Part shown: positions 56,667 to 64,000 of the stretch, in pieces | Layout: every line of letters begins with the position of its first letter | Position numbering within the stretch: the first letter of the stretch is position 1 | Source of the DNA: Paramecium sonneborni | Taxonomy: Eukaryota > Ciliophora > Oligohymenophorea > Peniculida > Parameciidae | NCBI GenBank assembly: GCA_905182985.1 | Contig: CAJJDN010000024.1 | Coordinates: forward strand, 312,925-376,924 | Direction: 5' to 3' | Length of the DNA: 64,000 nt | Position numbers and translations under genes: made by a program | The notes under the pieces: model-generated | What the model was told of the DNA's origin: nothing | Seen by the model: only the letters and a program-made list of their open reading frames with translations | Databases searched by the model: none

Positions 56667-57815
56667 TCATTAGCCCAAATTGGTGTCACCAGCAGCAACT
56701 CTCATGGCAATGTATTCTTTCAAATCTCTCATGTTGGTGTTCAAATGACCAATCAAGTCAGAAACAGTTTATCTGTCAGCATCTCTGGCGGATCTTCTTT
56801 ATTAGTATTCATAAGCAGCTTATTAGCATTCAGCTCTTCTGTCATCTCTTTATTAGGTCTTGGCAACATGTCTAGCAGTGTTGTCATCTTATGAGCTGTG
56901 GGTGGCAGCAAGTTAATCAGCTAATGATTAGATTTCAGCTTCTAAGTTAGCAATAGCTGAGTTAAGTTTGTTCATGTCTCTGTTTAAGAGTGAGCTGTAA
57001 GCATCAAAGGCTTATCTTCTTGAATCTTCAGTCTTTCTTGCTAAATCGAAAGCTTATTATAATTGGTTTTATAAATCGTCAATCAATTAGATGATTCTTC
57101 CTGTTAATTCTTAGTTAGCATATTATTAAGCTTTAACAGCTAATTAAGCCATAAGTTTGATAGCTTTTCCGAAGGTTCTAATGTGTTTCATTTATCCAGC
57201 CTTGTGAGCAGCAGCATTCAAATGTGAAGCAACTTAAGCAAAGACTTATGGTGTATAGTGGACAGCTTCGCTAGCTCCCTTTTATAAGAAAGCTGGGGCT
57301 TATAAGTTATCTGTGAAGAGTCTTCTTGCTTCAGCGAGAACGCTTGAAACAAAAGTGAATTCTTCTCTTTAAGCTTCGAAATCAGAGTTTTCTTCTTATC
57401 TCTTAGCTGTGGTTTCATCAATAACTAATTAAAGGAGAGCCTTTTCAGCTAACTTGGCAACTCTTTATCCGACCTTTTAGTCATGGACTGGTTGGAGTTC
57501 ATCAAGATGAGCTTATAATTCTGTGTCTCTTTATTCAAGATTAGCTAATTCTTAATTGAGTCCAGCAAGATCAGCATCACAAACACCTTAGAATGCTTTG
57601 TTTTCAGCATCATCTTCTCTTTAATCGTTTTAATATCTGTCTTCCAAATCATAAAGTGTTTAGAAAATTCTTTCAAGTGGTTCACCTGTTTGCATTTGGA
57701 TAGCTATTGTGTTCAACAATGTCTTTCCAAGTTTGCTCTTCTCAAGCTTTTCAAAAGCAGCTAAGTTTGTAGCGAAGGCTGTGGCAACCAAAACCAAAAT
57801 CACGATTGATTTCAT
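56667..57815 (-). CDS. Trichocyst matrix protein precursor (TMP family)
   Basis: Single exon of 383 codons. MKSIVILVLVATAFATNLAA is a signal peptide. The rest is Ala/Glu/Gln/Leu-rich helix with the TMP pattern: TLLNTIAIQMQTGEPLERI, ADLAGLNQELANLEQRDTEL, then EEFTFVSSVLAEARRLFTDN and a second repeat-like half (RDMNKLNSAIANLEAEIQSL), ending TNLGQ at TGA 56667-56669. TMPs are cleaved in the secretory pathway and crystallise in trichocysts, the exocytotic organelles of Paramecium. No intron was found. The region is visibly richer in G and C than its surroundings, as expected for a highly expressed gene. This is the best single clue to genus. Confidence 0.92.
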
Positions 57816-58694
57816 TTTAATAATGATTTTTTTTTCATAATTCTTCTTCCCTTTATACCAAAAAATTTATTAAAAACGGATTATTTTTCTTCAACCTAAT
57901 TTCTTTTACTTATCATAAATCTTTGATTATTTCACAATTATAATTAAAATTTCTCTATATTTCTAATTTAACTCAATTTGAACTATTTTATGATTCTCCT
58001 ATTGCTTCTATCTTCCATTTTAAAACATAATTGCTCAATAATTTTTATATTTAGATTTCATAAACTTATCATTATGAATAATCTCATCATTAACTATCAC
58101 ACTTTATTATCATTATTTGAACAATCATTTCCTTTTATCCTAAATCCTTCAAAAACAATCAATTTAAAACATAAACAATATATATTTTTACTACTAAAAT
58201 CATATCTTGTTTTTTTTTATCTATGATGTTTCTTAATACAATATTCTTTAAAATATACATTGCAATTGTCAAACATATAAAAGAGATGAAATTTATATAA
58301 CTTAAACACACTTTTTTTTATTTTAATCAAAAAACATAATCACTAAACTTAAATATGAATTTAGAATATCTTAAAGGTTTTCCTGCTTTGATTTAACTAA
58401 ATTTAATCCAAAATCTTGTTATATATTATCTCTTATTTTTAGATAAGCATAAAAATTCACATATATACTTTTATGATTTATTAATTCATAAAATATTAAT
58501 TTTTTCTTTATTATTCATTTATGATTAAAATCAAATAAATATTCTTTAGATAAGAATTAAAATAAATCTAAGCTGCACATTTATCTTATATTGTTTTGAA
58601 ATATTAAATAATAAGTCCATAAAAATAAAACTGATTAATTAGAAAAAAGTGTAGAAATTTTTAATTTTTTCTTTTATAATCACAGCTGATTTTG
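57816..58694. other. Long intergenic stretch, no supported gene
   Basis: About 880 AT-rich bases upstream of the trichocyst gene. Short frames such as 57978-58226 have the Ile/Leu/Phe/His bias of non-coding DNA. No tRNA, repeat or telomere-like motif was seen. It is unusually long for this window and could hold the promoter of a highly expressed gene. Confidence 0.4.
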
Positions 58695-58940
58695 TCAAGA
58701 TTAACTTTTCTCAACCACAAATTCATTTTAAATATATGACATCCATTTTGGAATTATTAAGATTTTTTAACTTGATTTTATCTCCTTTAATCTAGTAAAA
58801 TGTTGACCGATTTTAATGAACCTTTTCTTTTCTTTTTCTTCGAAGTAAGCTAAATGATTTAAAAGTGAGTAATTGTAAATGTAAATTTATCTATAATGAT
58901 CCACAGTAATATCATGTTTAATACTGTATAGTATAGTGTT
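58695..58940 (-). CDS. Coding fragment of unknown protein
   Basis: Open frame reading KHDITVDHYRQIYIYNYSLL, NHLAYFEEKEKKRFIKIGQH, and FTRLKEIKSSQK before TGA 58695-58697. The composition is convincing, but the upstream join and start were not found. It follows the HTH-like gene on the same strand and may be its last exon if the TGA at 58975 is spliced out or wrong. Confidence 0.35.
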
Positions 58941-58974
58941 TAAAATTTACATAAATAGATATTATCATTGTTAC

Positions 58975-59419
58975 TCAATCATCATATTCAAAACTATTTT
59001 TTCTTGGTTCATTATTTATGTTTTCTAATGCAAAAAATTAATTTGTATCAAATATATTCTACTCGTCTGTTTACTTTTTATGTTCTTTAATAATCCTTCG
59101 AATTACTCCCATTTTGCAATTCATAAATTAATTAATATCAACTACTCTTTAAGTTAAATTGTGTACTAATTTTCTCAGCTTTTTTTAGACAATAGTAATA
59201 ATCTTCTAAAGTTTTCCTTGAAACTCCAACAATTTCTGCAGCTTAGTCAAGAGTGAACTTGATCATTTTCCCATCTTAAAATTGTCTCTAATCAAAAATT
59301 TATCTAAAGAATTAATAATACCATAACCTCCATTAATCTACTAAAAATTTAGCCTCATATACGAACCTCTCTTTTATTCTCTTTTATAATTAGTGTTATT
59401 AGTTATTTTGAATATTCAT
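58975..59419 (-). CDS. Small HTH-like protein with one-base frameshift
   Basis: About 147 residues if the T7 run at 59180-59186 is one base too long. MNIQNNQQHQLQKRIKERFV, then FTLDQAAEIVGVSRKTLEDY, which looks like a helix-turn-helix (AAxxVGVSRKTLxxY), followed by YYCLKKLRKLVHNLTQRVVD and a polar tail ending SFEYDD at TGA 58975-58977. Similar short HTH-like segments are common in ciliate-specific families. DNA binding is possible but unproven. Confidence 0.5.
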
Positions 59420-59442
59420 TTTTTAGTTAATTAATATAATAA

Positions 59443-60361
59443 ATGATAAAAGAAAATGATAGATATGGTGAAGATAGTAGATACTCACTTTAAAATTAAA
59501 CAGATTCAACAGAATATGAAAAAATCATAATAGAGTTATAAAATTAAATTGAAACATTGAATGATAAATTATTAGAAAATAGTTTTGCAAATTTGGAGCT
59601 AAAATAAGCAATTAAAAAACTTGAAATTTTAGAACAAGAAAAAGAAGTGAAGATTAAATAATTAAATGCAAAAATGTAAAATATTTGTGCTATATAGAGA
59701 ATTAATTAATAAAGCACAAAAAGATAAAAGAAATAGACATCTTAAAGAAATTTATAGTCTTAAAAAGTCAACATATCAAATTCTATAAAAATATGTTGGA
59801 CATCAAATTTATGATGAAAAGGATGAAAATTTTTATGATTATGAATCCAATGTTGAGAATATTATTGAAGAGATTATTATATCTTCAAAATGTTAAATTA
59901 ATTAAATCAGAAAATCGATTGAATAAATTTTATAACAACAAAAAATTTCAATATAAATTGGTGATTATCAATCTTTAGAATAATACTTAAAGGATGTTAT
60001 TATTTAAATTAAAAATAAATTTGAGAATGCTTCAGAGTAAAAATTTATTGTAATCTAATAATAGTAAATCTAGCATTAATTAGACAACTATATATGAAGA
60101 ATTGAAACGCCTAAGATTAGCATTAAATTTTTTTATTGAAGATTCTGTTGTGATGATAAAAAATTAATTAAATTAAAAGCGTTCATTTTGTAAAGTACAA
60201 AAATCAATAAGTATATTTTATAGAATATTGAGGATAATAAAAATTATTTAACAGAAATTTAAACATTGCTAAATAATATCACAAAAAACTAGGATTAGTT
60301 TGAGATAAATCTGTAATAGTTATCTCAAGTTTTTAAAAAAGTTATCTAATTTGTTGTTTGA
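59443..60361 (+). CDS. Coiled-coil protein, about 280 residues
   Basis: MIKENDRYGEDSRYSLQNQT leads into a heptad-rich coiled coil (KIIIELQNQIETLNDKLLEN). Intron 59676-59697 (22 nt) joins to ELINKAQKDKRNRHLKEIYS and YVGHQIYDEKDENFYDYESN. Around 60055-60080 the frame change is not fully explained by a splice. It resumes TTIYEELKRLRLALNFFIED, and intron 60195-60223 (29 nt) leads to NIEDNKNYLTEIQTLLNNI-like helix, ending at TGA 60359-60361. It is divergent to the HTH-like gene by 23 bases. No family is recognised. Confidence 0.5.
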
Positions 60362-60387
60362 ATGATGATTTTTTTTATATTATAATT

Positions 60388-61325
60388 ATGAATGAAAGAG
60401 ACATCCTTATTGATGTAAATTTTATTTTTTTTTAAGGAAAACCATCCATCTCGCAAACACTTAATTCATAAAATTGCCAAGAATACTGAATATACAATAA
60501 AGAAAGCAATGATTACAGCAAATGCAGTAGTTGATGGTGGTGTTAAGAATCCTTCTCTTCCTGATGAAATTCTTATAATACAAGAAAATCAAATGAAGTT
60601 TTTAATTATGCTTGCAACACTATAATTTTTTACTTTATTGGTTATAGGAATATTTTTGGTCATAGAATTATTTACAATATATGAAGAAATATCAATTATC
60701 ATTTTATTAGTATTGTTAGTGATTTATGTAATAACTTTGGTTGTTGGATAATTTGAGTAAGATATTACTTAAAATTATCCTAAAAATATCATATTGTTTG
60801 TATGAAATAATTGTTAATTATTATAGATCATCAATTCGTTATCTAGAATATTTTGGATAGCTTATTTAGTAGTTTTAATAGATTTCATAAGATATGAATT
60901 GATTTAATTATTGATATTCGTTAATTTACTTTTAATGATAATCTTTTTTCATCTTGATAGGAAATCTAATACTAAAAACTGCTTTTTAATAAAAAATTAA
61001 TTATTAAGGTATTTTTATATAATAATTTTAGGATATTTATAGTTCTTATTCTCTAATTTGGAGGAGTATACTCAGTATTATTATTTGAAGATTATGAAAC
61101 TGCATTGCTATGGTAATTTCTAAAATAATTAGGTTTGTGATTATAATAGTAATATATTTTTGGATGCTTTTAGAAATATAATTAATTGAATTTCGAAAAT
61201 AATTATATAAAAATGATAATATTTGGTATTTTGCAGCAATATTATTTGATGGAGATCTCATTTTCCCTTGTTTCTTTGTAAATAAACATTTGTTGAATGA
61301 GGATTATGATAGTATTTTAATATGA
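60388..61325 (+). CDS. Multi-pass membrane protein, BAX inhibitor-1/TMBIM-like
   Basis: About 280 residues. A short cytosolic N-terminus (HPSRKHLIHKIAKNTEY ... SLPDEILIIQENQMKFL) is followed by about six or seven hydrophobic helices: MLATLQFFTLLVIGIFLVI, IIILLVLLVIYVITLVV, NIILF-IINSLSRIFWIAY, LIQLLIFVNLLLMIIFF, IVLILQFGGVYSVLLF, ALLWFVIIVIYFWMLLEI, and a last one with WYFAAILFDGDLIFPCFF that resembles the AALxLYxDIINLF end of the lifeguard family. Introns: 60415-60436, 60800-60826, 61009-61031 and 61113-61132 (20 nt). Family members control ER calcium and cell death. The assignment is tentative. Confidence 0.5.
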
Positions 61326-61431
61326 TATATTTCAAAAAAACTTGTATAATTAAATGATTTTTTTAATATTTCATCTAGAATGAAAGTCATTATGAATTAA
61401 TAAAAATTATTATTTTATAAATAAATTATTT

Positions 61432-61848
61432 ATGGGAGAAATAAGAGAATAATTAAATAATTTATCATAAAGAGAAATTGCTGAAAGATTATAATTTCTA
61501 ACCGATCATTAAAGATCAGAATTTAAAAAAATGATGGGGAAGGTCTTATTATTGTAATTTCAATAAGATGAATATGATAAACGATAATGGACAAAACTTT
61601 AATATTAAGTCTTATTATCAATACCACTTGTTCTTAGTGCAAGAATAGTTAGTGAATATCTCAATGCTAATGTTGAATTTTCTAAGCTCAAACCAACATT
61701 ATGGATTAAATTCTTAAGAGCTATGGCCTATAAAAAAGGTATAGGATTAGGTACAGCCCTTTTAATCATTCCAATTCATAAAACTATAGAATATAGTCGT
61801 AAATTAGGTTATAAATATTATATTCTATCTTAAATTAAAGAAGAATGA
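61432..61848 (+). CDS. Small protein with hydrophobic segments, 138 residues
   Basis: Uninterrupted frame of 139 codons, MGEIREQLNNLSQREIAERL to TGA 61846-61848. An N-terminal amphipathic helical half is followed by a hydrophobic stretch (YQVLLSIPLVLSARIVSEYL), then KKGIGLGTALLIIPIHKTIE with a basic end. It could be a small mitochondrial or ER membrane protein. Gly-2 is present but no clear myristoylation context. No family is recognised. It lies 17 bases before the next start. Confidence 0.5.
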
Positions 61849-61864
61849 CAGTTAATATTTATTT

Positions 61865-63095
61865 ATGTTTTTAAATTGTTATCAATCCCCAATATTTGAA
61901 GTCTATAATTCAAAAGATGCAAAAAATTCGAATGGAAATAAAGAAAAACTTAAACATTACTCTAAATTGATAGATCTTTAATCTTCTGTTTATGAATATA
62001 ATCCAATCTTAAAAAGTAAAGTTTAAATTGATTACAACAGCATACCTATTAATGACTAAATAAGTAAAATTACCACAAGGAAAAGATACTGAATTATCAT
62101 TGGTTCATCCTATTATTGGAATTCAAGGATACTTTAAAGAATCTATACATCTTGAATTATTTGTTGTAGATACAAAATCTACTAGAAGAAGAATTATTTT
62201 TAATTCTTTGAAAAAAAGTGAATGTAAACCATTTTTTATTTCTTGTCCCTTGCAATCATAATCAATTTATAATAATTGGGTGACAATTTTAATTCAAATG
62301 CCTTCTTTTATCTCATAATTTAAAGGATCAAGTTATAGAAGTTTAGAATCTATTTTAATATAAAGTACTTGCCATATTAGAAGAATTTTTACAATGCAAA
62401 ATTTCAATGAGTAATTATTAACTTAGTTTCAATATCCTATTGAATCTAATCCTAAAACTTTTTTGATTTCATTTCAAAATGAATAAGAAATATTTGCTGA
62501 AAATAATTAAGATTAATTAACAAATATTTATGCACTTAAATAAGCTAAACTTAAATAAATCTAATATGATATTCCAAAAGTTTAAAAGTTAACTTTAAAT
62601 CCTTAAAAAATTCCAGAACGCTAACATAAAGATATTTAAGTTGCCTCAAAATTAAATTCTAAGGAAAAATCATTAAAAAAAAATGAATAAAATAAAGAAA
62701 ATGAATTCTTAGATAATTCATTTTAAATCAATAAAAAATATAAACTTTTAGAAAATGATGAAATGGATTTAAAAAATATTGATTAACTTATAAAAATAAT
62801 AGAATAAGATACAAACTAATAAATAAATAAAGAAATTAAAAATAAAAATTAAGAATTTAATGAGGAAGGTGATTTATTTAATATCTTAAATACAATTAAT
62901 GCTATTGAGAATGAACAACAATAAAAAGTAGAAATTTTGATAAAGAATCCTATTGGATGTACTACAATAACAAAATAAGGTGCTAACACCTTAATATTAG
63001 AAAATAGAAAAGAATAAGAGAATTTCGTAAAAATAATCTATGATCCAATATTAAATTGTTACTTTGATCCTTCAACAAGCAAATGCTATGTTTGA
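61865..63095 (+). CDS. CFAP20-domain protein (CFAP20DC-like)
   Basis: About 400 residues. MFLNCYQSPIFEVYNSKDAK begins the CFAP20 fold. After a 25-nt intron (62016-62040), VKLPQGKDTELSLVHPIIGI, YFKESIHLELFVVDTKSTRR, FNSLKKSECKPFFISCPLQ, and FKGSSYRSLESILIQSTCHI followed by RRIFTMQ match the domain, including the LGxxxxFxxxxxxVxDxxxxRRR region. The C-terminal 200 residues are Lys/Gln/Asn/Glu-rich and disordered. CFAP20 is an inner-junction protein of ciliary doublets; CFAP20DC proteins carry the domain plus a long tail. Stop TGA is 63093-63095. Confidence 0.75.
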
Positions 63096-63131
63096 TAAAG
63101 TATATATTTTTAATTTTTATATATTAAATTT

Positions 63132-64000
63132 ATGAGTTATCCTAATATATAAGAATTTATAGAGGATTTAGAAAAAGAAAATGAATTATTAGGGAAAGGA
63201 ACGTATGGGGTAGTTTACAAAATGAAAACAAAAAGGATTATTAACCCAGAATTGGAAAAGTAGTAAGACCAAGTTCCGTTTGTAGGTCAATATTTAGCAG
63301 TAAAAATGATGGATGCTAAAACTGAGAAATCCTTTTCAACGATTCAGAAAGAATTCCTAATTTTAAAGAGTTTACCCAAATAGCATCCAAATATTATAAA
63401 ATTGTATAAAGTAATCCTTAATTATGAAAAGTTATAGAGTTATGCTTGGGCAAATTAGATTACTAAAACTTACACTCTTGTGTTAGTTATGGAATTAGCG
63501 GATAAAAACTTAATGAAAGAAATAGAAGAGAGAATAGCCTTAAAAAAGTATTTTTCGGATGACGAATTGCATCACATATTTTTATAGTGTATATAAACAC
63601 TAAATGATATAAAAATTCATTCTAACATTTATCATAGGTAAAATATTTTCTAAACTTTAGAGATATCAAACCTGAGAATATACTCATGAAATCAAGTGGT
63701 TTGTAAATACTCCTTTCAGATTTTGGTGTCTCTAGAAAATTAATGAAAGAAAAATTACCAACTATTGCAGGAACTCTAGTAGGTACCCCTTCATATTTAT
63801 CTCCTATTTTATGGAATGCATTTGAATCTGGTTAATTTTAAATAGCAAATATTAATAAGATTGTACATAATTTTGAAAAATCAGATGTTTATTCTCTAGG
63901 CATAACTTTGCTATAAACTACACTTTTACTGAGTTCTTAAATCTAAAAATTAAATGCAGTAATATAAATTAATTGATTTAGGGAGCAGAAGGATAATTGA
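63132..64000 (+). CDS. Serine/threonine protein kinase, truncated by window
   Basis: MSYPNIQEFIEDLEKENELL is followed by GKGTYGVVYKMKTKR, a 20-odd residue insert, YLAVKMMDAKT, LKSLPKQHPNIIKLYKVI, LVLVMELADKNLMKEIEE, YHRDIKPENILM, LLSDFGVSRKL, LVGTPSYLSPILW and DVYSLGITLLQTTLLL. The HRD-DFG core is intact. SPILW replaces the usual APE, so the P+1/APE salt bridge Glu seems missing. Introns: 63638-63660 (splitting HR|D) and 63959-63981. The frame is open at the right edge. Subfamily not assigned. Confidence 0.75.

Noticed and set aside
57978..58226. 82-codon plus-strand frame upstream of the trichocyst gene
   Set aside because: Composition is Leu/Ile/Phe/Ser typical of AT-rich non-coding DNA, with no motif or homology.

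Overview
The window is macronuclear DNA of a ciliate, almost certainly a Paramecium. Reading frames stay open only when TAA and TAG are read as Gln and TGA is the sole stop. Introns are tiny (about 20-36 nt, GTA...AG), intergenic gaps are mostly 30-300 nt, and 56667-57815 encodes a trichocyst matrix protein. The sequence is very AT-rich. Coordinates here were worked out by hand translation with the ciliate code, so starts and some splice joins are approximate.

Layout. 1-2649 (-) is the N-terminal part of an axonemal dynein heavy chain of the DNAH1 type, cut by the window edge. 2.9-7.7 kb holds two unknown proteins, a DYRK kinase and another unknown protein. 7.7-13.6 kb (-) is the spliceosomal DEAH helicase PRP22/DHX8, swollen by an N gap and duplicated assembly ends. 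13.8-17.5 kb has EF-hand and coiled-coil genes. 17.5-24.3 kb is rich in signalling genes: an NDR kinase, two NEK kinases and a CTD-type phosphatase. 24.6-28.0 kb is a tandem pair of paralogues. 28.4-30.3 kb is a kinase with a PH-like N-terminus. 30.3-38.4 kb carries coiled-coil genes, a GYF-domain gene and an EF-hand gene. 38.4-51.3 kb includes SF3B6 (p14), a START-domain protein, a UBC6-type E2, a PSI-like secretory protein, a RING-CH/FHA protein, LSm4 and SF3B3. 52.5-56.5 kb has a kinase with a long Gln/Asn-rich tail, a decayed kinase, a dual-specificity phosphatase and a decayed Rab. 56.7-57.8 kb is the trichocyst gene. 59-64 kb has an HTH-like protein, a coiled-coil protein, a BAX-inhibitor-1-like membrane protein, a small membrane protein, a CFAP20DC-like protein and a kinase running off the right edge.

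Functional themes are cilia and cortex (dynein, CFAP20DC, NEK, NDR, trichocyst), pre-mRNA splicing (PRP22, SF3B6, SF3B3, LSm4) and protein phosphorylation (seven intact kinases plus one decayed). This looks like ordinary gene-dense macronuclear sequence rather than one co-regulated locus.

Assembly warnings. Three single-N joins (11941, 33740, 43547) are each flanked by 1.13-1.16 kb direct repeats, and the 744-N gap (9632-10375) is flanked by a 627-bp repeat. These are unmerged contig overlaps, and they duplicate parts of four genes. Several otherwise intact genes also carry one-base frameshifts in homopolymers.
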